From an uncultured Verrucomicrobiota bacterium (GTDB lineage Bacteria; Verrucomicrobiota; Kiritimatiellia; CAIVKH01), in the NCBI GenBank assembly GCA_937872895.1, contig CALMUP010000038.1, forward strand, positions 1-64,000: a DNA stretch of 64,000 nucleotides. Reading direction: 5' to 3'. Under the pieces are notes generated by a model. It did not search any database, had not been told where the DNA came from, and saw only the letters and a list, made by a program, of their open reading frames with translations. Positions 1 through 9,753 of this stretch are shown piece by piece; position 1 is the stretch's first letter; the number at the start of each line of letters is the position of its first letter. Position numbers and translations under genes: made by a program.

Positions 1-11
1 ACCTCGTCTCC

Positions 12-32
12 CTCCGGCGAATATCGCCGGAG
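12..32. repeat. Perfect 9-bp-stem hairpin downstream of pepT
   Basis: CTCCGGCGA at 12-20 pairs with TCGCCGGAG at 24-32 across a 3-base loop. It lies 53 bases past the tripeptidase stop codon. No T-run follows on the minus strand, so it is at best a weak terminator; it may instead be one copy of a dispersed palindromic repeat. Nothing else is recognisable in bases 1-84. Confidence 0.5.
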
Positions 33-84
33 CTACAGGAACCGTCTCGCCGCCACGCGGGCCGACCGGCTGTCGCGTGTGGAA

Positions 85-1344
85 TCAACCCGCCGTCGGC
101 GGCGCGCTGGCCCAGCGCTGCACCAGCTTGAGGCACACCTCGGTCGATGCCGCCATGTCCTGCAGGCTGACCCACTCGAGCGGTCCGTGGATCTCCTGCA
201 TGCCGGTGAACACGTTGGGGGTGGGCAGGCCCAGTTCGGTCAGCCGCGAGCCGTCGGTGCCGCCGCGCACCGGTACGGAAAACGGCTCGACGCCGGCCTG
301 CCGGCACGCCTCGCGTACCAGCTCGACCGGGCGCATGTCGTTCTCCAGCCAGTAACGCATGTTGCGGTACTGCGGGGTGATGGTGCAGGTGATCGTCGCG
401 CGCGGTTCGCCGGCCTGCACGGCGGCGCATACCGACTGGAGCAGTTCGCCCAGGCGGGCCAGTCCGTCGCGTTCGAAGTCGCGCAGGATCAGGTCGATGG
501 TCATCTCGGCGGCGGACCCTTTCATGCCCACGACGTGGAGGAACCCCTGGCGATCCGCGGTGGTCTCGGGGGTGAGGGTGGCCTGGGGCAGGGTGTTCAC
601 GATCCGGGCGGCGAGGTGCGTCGCGTTGACGAGCTTGTCCTTGGCCCAGCCGGGGTGGATGGACACGCCCTTGATGGTGATGCGGGCGGCATCGGCCGAG
701 AAGGTCTCGTAGACGATCTCGCCCCGGTGCGCGCCGTCGAGCGTGTAGGCGACATCGGCCTGGAGGTCGCGGGGAAGGTCGGGGTGCACGCCGCGGCCGA
801 TCTCCTCGTCGGGCGTGAAGGCGATGCGGACCGGGCCGTGCGGCAGGTCGGGGTGTTGCAGCAGGTGCCGCGCCACCGTCATGATGATGGCGACGCCCGC
901 CTTGTCGTCCGCGCCGAGCAACGTCGTGCCCGAGGCGGTCACGATGTCGTCGCCGATCCGCTGCGCGAGGTACGGCAGTTTCGCGGGCGACAACACCTGC
1001 TCCGGATCATCGGGCAGCACGAGGTCGCCTCCGGAGTAGGCGCGGTGCACGATCGGTTTGACGCCGGTGCCGGAAAACTGGGGGGCGGTGTCCACGTGGG
1101 CCAGCAGGGCGATGGTGGGGACATCGGCCGTCACGGTGGCGGGGATGGTGGCGAGCACGGCCCCGTAGCCGGTCAGGCGCACCTCCTTCGCGCCGATCTG
1201 TTTCAATTCCTCCACCAGCAGGTTCAGCAGATCGAACTGGATCGCCGTGCTGGGCGAGGTGGAGGAGGCCGGGTCGGCGGTGGTGTCGATTTGAACGTAG
1301 CGGAGAAAACGATCTTCGAGTTCGGCAACGTGGGACGTGTTCAT
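85..1344 (-). CDS. pepT: Peptidase T (tripeptide aminopeptidase)
   Basis: A 419-residue zinc metallopeptidase of the M20 family, expected to release the N-terminal residue of tripeptides in the cytoplasm. Visible metal-site motifs are AHVDTAP (His83, Asp85), LLGADDKAG (Asp146/147), TPDEEIG (Glu180/181) and DGAHRGE (Asp203). The C-terminal GGTDGSRL and IHGPLEWV segments are typical of PepT. Its length is slightly above the usual 405-410 residues. It is the last gene of a three-gene minus-strand set with arginase (30-bp gap) and glutaminase, which suggests peptide and amino-acid scavenging. The ATG at 1344 is the first plausible start; I see no clear Shine-Dalgarno sequence in front of it. Confidence 0.93.
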   Translation of the reverse strand: MNTSHVAELEDRFLRYVQIDTTADPASSTSPSTAIQFDLLNLLVEELKQIGAKEVRLTGYGAVLATIPATVTADVPTIALLAHVDTAPQFSGTGVKPIVHRAYSGGDLVLPDDPEQVLSPAKLPYLAQRIGDDIVTASGTTLLGADDKAGVAIIMTVARHLLQHPDLPHGPVRIAFTPDEEIGRGVHPDLPRDLQADVAYTLDGAHRGEIVYETFSADAARITIKGVSIHPGWAKDKLVNATHLAARIVNTLPQATLTPETTADRQGFLHVVGMKGSAAEMTIDLILRDFERDGLARLGELLQSVCAAVQAGEPRATITCTITPQYRNMRYWLENDMRPVELVREACRQAGVEPFSVPVRGGTDGSRLTELGLPTPNVFTGMQEIHGPLEWVSLQDMAASTEVCLKLVQRWASAPPTAG

Positions 1345-1374
1345 GGTGCGTTGGTTGCCGGGTGATCCCGGAGG

Positions 1375-2298
1375 CTAGGTGCGCATCAGGGTGCTTTTCC
1401 CGAACAGGCTTTCGATCATGTCGACGGCGGCGATGGCGGTTTGGTTGCGGACATCCAGGATGGGATTCAGCTCGACGACATCGAGCGAGGCCAGGCGACC
1501 GGTGTCGGCGATCATTTCCATGCAGAGCAGGGCTTCGCGGTAGGTGGGGCCGCCGGGGACGGTGGTGCCGACGCCGGGGGCGATCGAGGGGTCGAGGAAA
1601 TCGACGTCGAAGCTCACGTGCAGGTGGGTGTCGGCGTCGACGCTGGCCAGGGCGCGTTCCATGGTCCGGTGCATGCCGGCCTCGTCGATGAAGCGCATGT
1701 CGAACACCTCGAGCCCGGCCTGGTGCACGAGGCGTTTCTCGCCGGGATCGACACAGCGGATGCCGAGCTGGCGCACGACGCCGGGGTGGATCTCCGGGGT
1801 CGTGCCCCCGAGTCCGGTCAGGGCGTGCGGGCCGATGCCGCACAGGCAGGCCACGGACATGCCGTGCAGGTTGCCGGTGGGGGTCAGTTCGTTCGTGTTG
1901 AAGTCGGCGTGGGAGTCGATCCACAGCACGCGCAGTTTCCGGCCGGTTTCGCGGCAGTGGCGCGCCACCGCGCTGATCGAGCCGATGGCCAGGCTGTGGT
2001 CGCCGCCGAGCAGGATGGGCAGGTGGCCGCCGCGCAGTTCCGACCACACCGCGTCGTACACGGCACGGTTCCATGCCACCACCTCGTCGAGGTGGCGGTA
2101 TCCGGCGACCGGCGGAAGCCACGGATTGGCAGGCCCGGCCAGGTTGCCCCGGTCCACCACATGGCACCCGTATTTCTCGAGCGCGGGCTGGATCCCGGCG
2201 ATGCGCAACGCATCCGGGCCGAGGCGGGCGCCCCGGTGTCCGGCCCCCACATCGGTCGGGGCGCCGATCAAGCCAATGCGTGGGGTGGCTTTGGTCAT
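1375..2298 (-). CDS. rocF: Arginase
   Basis: 307 residues, ureohydrolase fold; hydrolyses L-arginine to ornithine and urea using a binuclear manganese centre. The metal ligands are visible in GGDHS (98-102), DSHADFN (128-134) and SFDVDFLDP (Asp231, Asp233). TPTGNLHGM near residue 140 favours true arginase over agmatinase, which usually differs in this substrate loop. Only 13 bp separate it from the upstream glutaminase gene, so the two are probably cotranscribed. Together they would yield ornithine, urea, glutamate and ammonium. No urease gene is present in the window. Confidence 0.92.
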   Translation of the reverse strand: MTKATPRIGLIGAPTDVGAGHRGARLGPDALRIAGIQPALEKYGCHVVDRGNLAGPANPWLPPVAGYRHLDEVVAWNRAVYDAVWSELRGGHLPILLGGDHSLAIGSISAVARHCRETGRKLRVLWIDSHADFNTNELTPTGNLHGMSVACLCGIGPHALTGLGGTTPEIHPGVVRQLGIRCVDPGEKRLVHQAGLEVFDMRFIDEAGMHRTMERALASVDADTHLHVSFDVDFLDPSIAPGVGTTVPGGPTYREALLCMEMIADTGRLASLDVVELNPILDVRNQTAIAAVDMIESLFGKSTLMRT

Positions 2299-2311
2299 GG
2301 TGCGAAGGCGA

Positions 2312-3292
2312 TCAGGTGTGGGCCTTGGAAACGAACAGGTCCATGCCCAGTTGCTGGGAAAGGTACTTGGCGGCGAGTTGTCCCTTCACGCTGTTGCCCG
2401 CCTGGTCCAGCGGGGGGGCGAAGGTGCCCAGCCCGCCCTTGCCGGGGGACACGGCGAGGATGCCACCGCCGATGCCGCTTTTGCCGGGCAGGCCGATCTC
2501 GTAAAGCCAGTCGCCCGAGGTTTCATAGAGGCCCGCAGTGGCCATGACGGCGAGCACGTAGTGGCAGATGACCGGATCCACGACCTGTTCCCGGGTCACG
2601 GGATTGAGTCCGCCATCGGCCAGCGTCGCCGCCATGACCGCGAGGTCGCGGGCGGTGACGTTGAGCGAACATTGTTTGGTGTAGAGGTCCACGGCCTCGG
2701 CGGGATCGCAGTAGATGCTGCCGTAGCTTTGCAGCATGCGCGCGATGCTCTGGTTCCGGAAATTGGTTTCCGAGGCGGAGGCGTAGACCTCCTCGTTGAG
2801 GGAGAGGTCCCGCCCGGCGAAACGGGAGAGGGTCCGGTGCAGCAGGTGCCATTTCTCCTCGCGGTTGGCGCCGGATACGAGGCTGGTGGCGGCGATCGCG
2901 CCGGAATTCACCATCGGGTTGGTGAGGCCCTTCGGATGCCGCTCGATGCCGGCCAGCGAATTGAACGGATAGCCGGTGGCATTCACGCCGAGTTTGGCGC
3001 GCGCCTCCTCGACGCCGACGAGTTCGCACACCAGCGCGAACACAAAGGGCTTGGAGACGCTCATGATCGAGAATTCAACCGAGCAGTCGCCGACGGCATA
3101 GACTTGTCCGCTGATCCCGACAATACAGATGCCGAAGAGGTCGGAGGGAACCCGCGCCAGCGCCGGATACACCTGCGAGTTCACGCCGTCCGAATTGGTG
3201 CGGTAACGGGTGTAGGCCTCGTTCAGGGCCTGCTGGACGAATTCGGGACTCGGCAGCGAGCCGCTCGATACGAAGGGGGCGGGTTGGGCCAT
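2312..3292 (-). CDS. glsA: Glutaminase A
   Basis: 326 residues, serine-dependent beta-lactamase-like glutaminase converting L-glutamine to glutamate and ammonia. The catalytic SxxK motif is Ser78-Val-Ser-Lys81, inside IMSVSKPF. Other family signatures are NPMVNSGAI and a glycine-rich GKSGIGGGI segment near the C-terminus. The length fits the family (about 305-330). It is the promoter-proximal gene of the glsA-arginase-pepT set. The ATG at 3292 places the conserved helix at the expected distance from the N-terminus. Confidence 0.93.
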   Translation of the reverse strand: MAQPAPFVSSGSLPSPEFVQQALNEAYTRYRTNSDGVNSQVYPALARVPSDLFGICIVGISGQVYAVGDCSVEFSIMSVSKPFVFALVCELVGVEEARAKLGVNATGYPFNSLAGIERHPKGLTNPMVNSGAIAATSLVSGANREEKWHLLHRTLSRFAGRDLSLNEEVYASASETNFRNQSIARMLQSYGSIYCDPAEAVDLYTKQCSLNVTARDLAVMAATLADGGLNPVTREQVVDPVICHYVLAVMATAGLYETSGDWLYEIGLPGKSGIGGGILAVSPGKGGLGTFAPPLDQAGNSVKGQLAAKYLSQQLGMDLFVSKAHT

Positions 3293-3391
3293 GGCCTTGC
3301 TCGCGGTTTCCGGTCTGCGCGGTTTCGTTTCGATTCCCGGCCGACAACCCCGGAACGTATCCCGGGTTTGTGCGGGGGGTGCGGGCGAAGG

Positions 3392-3871
3392 TTACTGGAC
3401 GACGCGCACGCCGCCATCGGCGCGGCGGATGACGCGGACTGAATCGCCAACGTCGAAGACTTCATCGGCGGCCTGCACCACGACCACGATTTCGCCGCTT
3501 TCGAGTTCAACGGAGACCTCGACGCCGGCGACGGTGGTGACGCCGCGTTCGATCGCGGTTCCGGCTGCCGCGCCGGCGATCGTTCCGCCCACCCGGGCCA
3601 CGTCGCGTCCGCGTCCGCCGCCGACCAGGTTGCCCAGGGCCAGGCCCATCGCACCACCGGCCAGGCCGCCGAGGCCTTCGGACTCGCCTTCAATGGTGAC
3701 CTGGCGCACGAAGATGACTTCGCCCCGTTCGAAGGTGTGGGCCTGACCCGTTTCGCTGCGGCGTACGGTGTTGGCCGAGGTGGGGCTGGTGGCGCAGCCG
3801 GACAACACGAGGGACGAGCCGATCGCGAGCACCGGGACGAGCATGAGGAACGGACGGATCTTCTGGTTCAT
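3392..3871 (-). CDS. Glycine-zipper outer-membrane lipoprotein (SlyB/Pcp-like)
   Basis: 159 residues. A signal peptide ends in the lipobox LSGC, with Cys26 as the predicted lipidation site. The middle (about 65-110) is a Gly/Ala-rich glycine zipper (GGLAGGAMGLALGNLVGGG, then GGTIAGAAAGTA). A small beta-rich C-terminal domain follows (VSVELESGEIVVVVQAADE). This layout matches small SlyB/Pal-like structural lipoproteins that sit in or near the outer membrane. The exact function is unknown. It stands alone, 99 bp from the glsA start on the same strand, and diverges from the pseudopilin gene. Confidence 0.8.
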   Translation of the reverse strand: MNQKIRPFLMLVPVLAIGSSLVLSGCATSPTSANTVRRSETGQAHTFERGEVIFVRQVTIEGESEGLGGLAGGAMGLALGNLVGGGRGRDVARVGGTIAGAAAGTAIERGVTTVAGVEVSVELESGEIVVVVQAADEVFDVGDSVRVIRRADGGVRVVQ

Positions 3872-4022
3872 GGGGAAACTCCGGGGGTTGTTGAGGATGT
3901 TCTAGAGGAAGGGGTGGTGCATCGTCAAGATGAACAAATGGCGTGCCGCGGCAAAGGCCGTAGAATTCCCCTTTCGCCCGACCCGGCAACGGTGTACGGT
4001 GATTGCTGGAAGGAATCATCCC

Positions 4023-4651
<629 letters not shown>

Positions 4652-4658
<7 letters not shown>

Positions 4659-7093
4659 TCCAGGCGCAGCGGTGTGACGGTGGTCAACTGGGCGTCGCGC
4701 ACGGCGGCGACCAGGGCGCGTGCGGTCTCGTGGTATCCCGCCTCGACCAGGACTCCGCCTGCGGTGTCCTTGATGAAATCGCGCACGGCGGACGGCGGTG
4801 TCGCCATGACCTGGTCGTAGCGGGTGGCGCCGAGTCCGTTGCGTACCCCGATGCCTCCGGCCCCGAAACCCAGCGGCGAAACGGCCACGACATCGTCATT
4901 GACCAGGAACGCCATCTGCTGTGAGTCGACGGCGAGGGCGCTGATTCGAAACGTCGCGCCGGGTTCCACCGGGGCGCCACGGCTGAATACGCGCTCCTCG
5001 TTGCCGTCGCGCTTGCGGACCAGCACCCAGGCGCTGAGCTGGCCATCGAGTCCCCAATACATGTAATTGTTCTCGTCGAGGTAGTTGAAGACGAGGCCGC
5101 CGTGATGGTGGTTGTTTACCGCGTGGCCACCGGCGATGGTGAAGCGGGCGGCCAGTTCGCGCAGGCGGCTGGGTTGGGCGACCGGGTACACGGCGCAGGC
5201 GAGGCGGTTGGTGGCGGCGAAGGTCAGCATGCCGTCCGTGGTGAGGGTGAGGATGTCGCCCGGGTTTGCCACCACCGGGGCGGGTCCCTCCTTGACCAGG
5301 TTCAGGAACCAGAACTTGGTTACCGGATCACCGTCCGGATCGGATACGGTGGAGCTCGCGACGAGCTGGCCCTGTTCGTTGGTGGCGGCACGGGTGGCTT
5401 CGATGACCGGGGCACGGTTGAGCGGCGCGATCTCCAGCAACAGCGGTTCGCTGCGCACCGGCTCCTTGCCGTCGTAGGCGACCACGGCCTGGAACGATAC
5501 CGGGCCGGCACCGACGGCGAGCGGGTGCACCTCGATGGCCATGTCGTTGGTCCAGGCCGCGCGGGCAACGATGCGTTCCTGGACGACCAACGCCACTTCC
5601 TGCGGTTGGCCGGCTGCGGTCACGGTGAAACGCAGTGGGCGGTAGAGGTCCACCTTCTGGCGTGGTTCATACCCGCCGAGCTTGGACCAGCGACCGCGGT
5701 TCCGGGTGGTAAAGCGGAGGATGTCCATGCCCTGGTGGCGCACGTGGTCGTTGGCATAGGCCACCACGCGCAGCTCGTGGTGGCCGTCATGCAGGCGGGT
5801 GGTGTCCATCGACAGCGAGGGTTGGTTGCCGGCATGGTTGACCGGGCGTCCATCGAGGAAAAAGATCATCGTCGGCGGGGGCTGGCCGAGGCCGCCCCAA
5901 CTGCTGGCCAGGAATTCGGCGCGGTCCTTCAGCGGGGCGTTCTCGTCGTCCGCCATGTTGAGCAGGCTGACTCCGGGTGGTCTGCTCCACGGGCTGCACA
6001 GCGCATCGCCGACAAACAGGGTCTGAAGCGGCGACCGGGTGGCGAGGTACAGGCTTTCAATCATCGTGGCTCCGCTCGCGTAATGGGTGAGCAGGCGGGC
6101 GGAGGGGAATTTCGCCCACAGGCGGACCGGGACCTCGAGGCTGCCGGGTTCGGTCACCGTGCCGGATGAGGCGGCGGCGCCACGGGCCAGCCAGGTGGTG
6201 AGTTTTGATTGGTACGGATCGGTGAACAGACCGGCGAAACTGGTCAGGTGATCGGCATAGGCGCCGGGGGCGGGCGTGCCGAAAACAGGATGATGGACCT
6301 CGGCCCGACCGGCAAAGACACCGATCAGGTCGGCGCGGGCGGGCGGCGCGTTGGAGCCGGTGAATGCGGCGATGCCCAACCCGGCCAATTCGCGGGTGGC
6401 CGGGTCGAACTGCCAGGCGCGGGTAGTGGAACGGACATTGTCGTTCAGTTCGAAAAAGGCTGCGGCCGAGGGTTGTGCGGCATCGGCGGCGATCGAGCGG
6501 CGCAATTGTTGTTTGATGGCTTCGACCGTCATGCCGCGGCTGCCCGACCAGCCGAGCATCATCGAGGGGACCGGCATGTTGGTGCCGAGGGGAATGGTGA
6601 ATCGCTCAAAGCTGGCGGGTGGCGAGGTCGGCCCGTCCGGACGGTCGGGGCCGGCGAATAGCGGGCTCAGCCAGTTGCCCGATTGGATGTCGTCGCTCGA
6701 CGGTGGCTGGCCGCGCACGAAGGTGATCCCGGTCAGCGACATGGCGGGCGTGGTGGCCACGGTGGCGGGAAAATCCAGCGAGTACAACCAGACCAGGGTG
6801 TGTCCGAGCAGGCCGCGGTCGCGCAGAACCTTGCGGGTCGGTTCGAGGATGACCGAGCGGAATTCCTCGACGGTGATGGAGGCATCGGCCTGGAGAAACC
6901 GCTCCGGCAGGTCGAGGTGGATGATGTTGGGTGCCGGAATCTGCCGGAGGTCGGCGTACACGTTCGCGAGCTCGATCGAGTCGCGGGAGGCCCGGTTGAC
7001 GAGGATGATGCATTCCTGCGGACCGAGGGCCCGGGCACACGGGGCCAGGGCGATCAGGGCGGCCGCGAGGACCGCGCGCAACGGATGGTTCAT
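4652..7093 (-). CDS. TIGR03790-type secreted protein, function unknown
   Basis: The ATG at 7093 is chosen because it begins a signal peptide (residues 1-24, [12 protein letters not shown]); the frame is open upstream but reads as non-coding there. The 813-residue product opens with [24 protein letters not shown], which I recognise as the uncharacterised TIGR03790 family, typical of exosortase-bearing bacteria. The middle holds the family core ([11 protein letters not shown], then [10 protein letters not shown]). The last 200 residues look like a concanavalin A-like beta-sandwich ([16 protein letters not shown], then [11 protein letters not shown]), which could bind carbohydrate. It lies 17 bp after the EPS-initiating sugar transferase and is probably cotranscribed with it. 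The function is unknown. Confidence 0.78.
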
Positions 7094-7110
7094 GGCGTGA
7101 GGGTTCCTGT

Positions 7111-8574
7111 TCAGTACGCGCCCTTGGCGGAAACCACGGCGCGGATGGTTCGGACGAAAATGACCACGTCCAGCCAGATCGACCAGTTGCGGACGTAATA
7201 GGTGTCCCACTTCGGCATGCCGGCATGGCCGGCCTCGCTGCGGCCGGAGACCTGCCACAGGCCGGTCATGCCGGGGCGGGCGCGCTCGCGCAGTTCGCGG
7301 GCGCGGGCGGGGAGCTCCTCGTGGTGGTAACGCGGCAGCGGGCGCGGACCGACCAGCGACATGTCGCCGCGCAGGATGTTGATGAACTGCGGAATCTCGT
7401 CGAGCGAGGTCCGGCGGAGCAGGCGGCCGACCCGGGTGATCCGCGGATCGTGGCGCAGCTTGAAGTTCGCCTCCCACTCGGCGCGCAGGACGGGGTCCTC
7501 GCGCAACGCCTGCTGCAACACCTGTTCGGCGTTCGGGTGCATGGTGCGGAACTTCCAGGTCTTGAAATGGCGGCCGCGGGTACCCACGCGGTCCTGCAGG
7601 AACAGCGGGTTCCCGCGGTCCTCCAGCCAGATCAGCGTGGCGATGAACAGGCACAGGGGCAGCCACAGGGGCAGGGTCAGCAGCACAAAGGCGAGGTCGA
7701 AGCCGCGCTTGATGAAGCGGGCGAGCGGATCGATCAGGTTGCTGGGGATCTCGAGGCCGAGCATGCCGACGAGATCGCGCGGCTTGACCCACAGCGAGGG
7801 GACATCGGCCATGTCGGGGATGATGACCACGCGACGGTACTGCGAGAGGCAGTGCTCGATCAGGTTTGCGGTGTCCTGGCTGGAGAGGTTGGGCAAGGCG
7901 ATAATGGCGGCATGGGCGATGCCGGATGCATCGCCGAGGCGGCCGAGCACCGGCAGGTCGGCCATGCTTGCGCCGGCCGGATAGGCCGGGTCATTGATCA
8001 TCACCCCGACCGGGATGTAGCCGAGGCCCGGCTCCTGCTGGATCGCGGTGATCACCGGCGGGCCGCTGTGGCGGTCGGTGAAGATCACCGTCGGCGCCCC
8101 CCACAAGCCCTGCCCGATCAGGAACCGCTTCATCTGGATACGGACCAGCGGCACCGAGATGAGCGAGATCAGGAAGCCGAGGGTGAGGGTAAAGCGGCTG
8201 GTCTCGTGCGCGGCCTTGCCCCAGAACAGCATCGCCGTGGTGCCGGCGAATACCCCGACCAGCAACATCACGGTGCGGCGCAATTCCTCGACCGGGCCGA
8301 GGCCCCACCCGGGCAGCAACTTCATCGTGAACGAACCGAGCAACCAGGCCACCACCAGGTAGAGCATCCACGACGAGATCATCGGGTCGCCCTTCAGCAC
8401 ATAGCGGATCACGCCACCGATGAACAGGGAGCTGGTGATCACTACAGCCTCGCCGAGGCCCATGACCAACCCGTTGACCCCGTAGCGGTACGAGAAGGCC
8501 ATCGACGCCTGTTGCTGGAGCAGCGGCGCGGCGACCTGCTCGGAGGCGGCGGGGGTTGAACGTTCCACGGTCAT
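7111..8574 (-). CDS. Undecaprenyl-phosphate sugar phosphotransferase (EPS initiation)
   Basis: Initiates polysaccharide repeat assembly by moving a sugar-1-phosphate from a nucleotide sugar onto undecaprenyl phosphate at the inner membrane. From the ATG at 8574 the product has 487 residues. It has four or so N-terminal membrane helices and a central nucleotide-binding-like domain (TVIFTDRHSG). The C-terminal bacterial sugar-transferase domain covers about 285-487: KRGFDLAF membrane re-entrant helix, KFRTMHPNAE, RRTSLDEIPQFINILRGDM, SLVGPRP and GLWQVSGRSE. This architecture is WbaP/polyisoprenyl GPT-like. An in-frame ATG at 8667 would add 31 poorly conserved-looking residues, so the start is uncertain. 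It is the downstream end of the EPS locus. Confidence 0.9.
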   Translation of the reverse strand: MTVERSTPAASEQVAAPLLQQQASMAFSYRYGVNGLVMGLGEAVVITSSLFIGGVIRYVLKGDPMISSWMLYLVVAWLLGSFTMKLLPGWGLGPVEELRRTVMLLVGVFAGTTAMLFWGKAAHETSRFTLTLGFLISLISVPLVRIQMKRFLIGQGLWGAPTVIFTDRHSGPPVITAIQQEPGLGYIPVGVMINDPAYPAGASMADLPVLGRLGDASGIAHAAIIALPNLSSQDTANLIEHCLSQYRRVVIIPDMADVPSLWVKPRDLVGMLGLEIPSNLIDPLARFIKRGFDLAFVLLTLPLWLPLCLFIATLIWLEDRGNPLFLQDRVGTRGRHFKTWKFRTMHPNAEQVLQQALREDPVLRAEWEANFKLRHDPRITRVGRLLRRTSLDEIPQFINILRGDMSLVGPRPLPRYHHEELPARARELRERARPGMTGLWQVSGRSEAGHAGMPKWDTYYVRNWSIWLDVVIFVRTIRAVVSAKGAY

Positions 8575-8725
8575 GCCCCTACCGTCGCATTGATTCGCAG
8601 GGGATTCAATCCCCAAGCGTGGCGAGGCGGGGGCGGTGGCTGACACCCGGGAAATCCCGGTGGTCATGCACCATCAGGCCTCCGGCGGGTAAACGTCGCG
8701 GCATTCGCTGATCAACCAGACCTGG

Positions 8726-8925
8726 CCCGGATTATTCACGAACGTGAATAATCCGCCGCTTCGCGGCCGTGATGGATGCGGCTATGCCGCATCCAAACGG
8801 GGCTGCCACGTTCGCAGCGCGGTGGAACACCGCGCTGCGTCACGTCCTGGCGCGCGACATGCTTCGCATGGCCGCGTGCCAGGCGGATTACTCATGAACG
8901 CCGGAGCGTTCATGAATAATCCGGG
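8726..8925. repeat. 200-bp multi-hairpin element with 19-bp terminal inverted repeats
   Basis: The left end CCCGGATTATTCACGAACG (8726-8744) matches the reverse complement of the right end (8907-8925) with one mismatch. Inside are five stem-loops: 8729-8740/8743-8754 (12 bp, perfect), 8774-8782/8786-8794 (9 bp, perfect), 8814-8824/8828-8838 (11 bp, perfect), 8846-8856/8873-8883 (11 bp, one G-T) and 8885-8900/8907-8922 (16 bp, one mismatch). The two outermost hairpins are inverted copies of one another, as in REPIN or MITE elements. It ends exactly where the brnA stop codon begins. No open frame of note is inside. The remaining bases 8575-8725 hold the leader of the sugar transferase gene. Confidence 0.75.
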
Positions 8926-9255
8926 CTAGTTCGTCCGAAGGGCGGCATTGGAGGAACGTGCTCGGCTCCTTTTGGGTTTCATGGCCGATCGTTCGGATCG
9001 GATTCCCCACGATAAATAGAGCTTCGCCAGGCTTTGGTAGGGTACATCACGTTTGTTTGCCAATACTTTCAACTCATCAACCATGTCTTCCGGCAACCGA
9101 ATTGAAATGGATTTCAGGGAGGGTTTCACGTTGGGAAACGTGGCCCTTTTTGCCTTGGTGATGTCAAAGTAATCCAGGGGGGAATGGGTGTCCCAGAAAT
9201 CCCGCTCTTCGTCTTCGTTCTTGAAGACCGGTAATGCGTTCTTAGTGGTTTTCAT
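8926..9255 (-). CDS. brnA: BrnA-type CopG-family antitoxin
   Basis: 109 residues. The C-terminal half carries a ribbon-helix-helix DNA-binding unit (KSISIRLPEDMVDELKVLA, then YQSLAKLYLSWGI), as in CopG/BrnA antitoxins. The N-terminal part (FWDTHSPLDYFD) is the segment usually annotated with this family and probably contacts the toxin. Expected to neutralise BrnT and to repress the pair's promoter. It follows brnT with a 14-bp overlap, the usual toxin-first order. A basic tail (KPKRSRARSS) follows the DNA-binding unit. The pair interrupts the EPS gene run and is visibly richer in A and T than its neighbours, suggesting acquisition. Confidence 0.87.
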   Translation of the reverse strand: MKTTKNALPVFKNEDEERDFWDTHSPLDYFDITKAKRATFPNVKPSLKSISIRLPEDMVDELKVLANKRDVPYQSLAKLYLSWGIRSERSAMKPKRSRARSSNAALRTN

Positions 9256-9535
9256 AAAAGCCTCGCGCCCTCTTGTTCATGTCTCTGGCGGATATCACCC
9301 GGATGCGCCGTTTTCTCATGGTGTATACAACGACGAGTAGGCGACCCGCATCCGTGTATCCAAAGGCCGCAAAACGGTCTTCAACCATCGAGTGTTTTGG
9401 ATCATCAAGGACAAGGAGGGGTTCGTTGAAGAAAACCTGCTCGCACGCCCAGGCATGAACGCCATGTTTTTGGTTTTTCTCTCGATTGCCGTCATCCCAA
9501 TCAAAACCTTGAAAATCAGGGTATTCCGTTGCCAT
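9242..9535 (-). CDS. brnT: BrnT-family ribonuclease toxin
   Basis: 97 residues with the compact BrnT (RelE/ParE-like) fold: FDWDDGNREKNQKHGV at the start, EDRFAAFGYTDAGRLLVVVYT in the middle and RIRVISARDMNKRARGFYE at the end. These are the family's diagnostic segments. It acts as a translation-arresting RNase when not bound by BrnA. The ATG at 9535 is preceded by GGTGG. A TTGACA element and a palindrome lie 10-35 bp upstream, suggesting autoregulation by the BrnTA complex. A 218-bp spacer with no gene separates it from the exosortase-EpsI fusion gene. Confidence 0.87.
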   Translation of the reverse strand: MATEYPDFQGFDWDDGNREKNQKHGVHAWACEQVFFNEPLLVLDDPKHSMVEDRFAAFGYTDAGRLLVVVYTMRKRRIRVISARDMNKRARGFYENH

Positions 9536-9544
9536 CCACCAAGC

Positions 9545-9570
9545 GTATATGTGTCATATATACATGTCAA
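9545..9570 (-). promoter_or_regulatory. brnTA promoter with overlapping operator palindrome
   Basis: On the minus strand TTGACA (9565-9570) is a consensus -35 box. Downstream is the inverted repeat GTATAT/ATATAC (arms 9545-9550 and 9558-9563, 7-base centre). The downstream arm overlaps a TATAC-like -10 region. Placement 10 bp before the brnT start and between promoter boxes fits repression by BrnA, which is the known mode of this family. Promoter spacing is not ideal (about 15 bp). Confidence 0.55.
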
Positions 9571-9753
9571 GGGCGAGCCGGCCGCGGCGGGGTTGAGGTG
9601 TGGGGATCTCGAGCGCGCGACACCTCCTCGGATACAAAACCGACGTGCTTCCGCGTCGGTTACGACGTTCGGGCAAGCGAGTCGGACAAGGGTATCCGGG
9701 TAGGTGTGGCGGGTAAGGGTTTGGAGCCGCGGCGCCACCCGGGCCGGGCGGGT

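Noticed and set aside
1544-3442. 632-codon open frame on the plus strand across arginase and glutaminase
   Set aside because: It lies opposite two clear conserved enzymes. Its composition (Arg/Pro/Ser-rich) is the usual complement-strand artefact of GC-rich coding DNA.
8726-8925. CRISPR array
   Set aside because: Repeats here are inverted hairpins without regularly spaced direct repeats and spacers; no cas gene is present.
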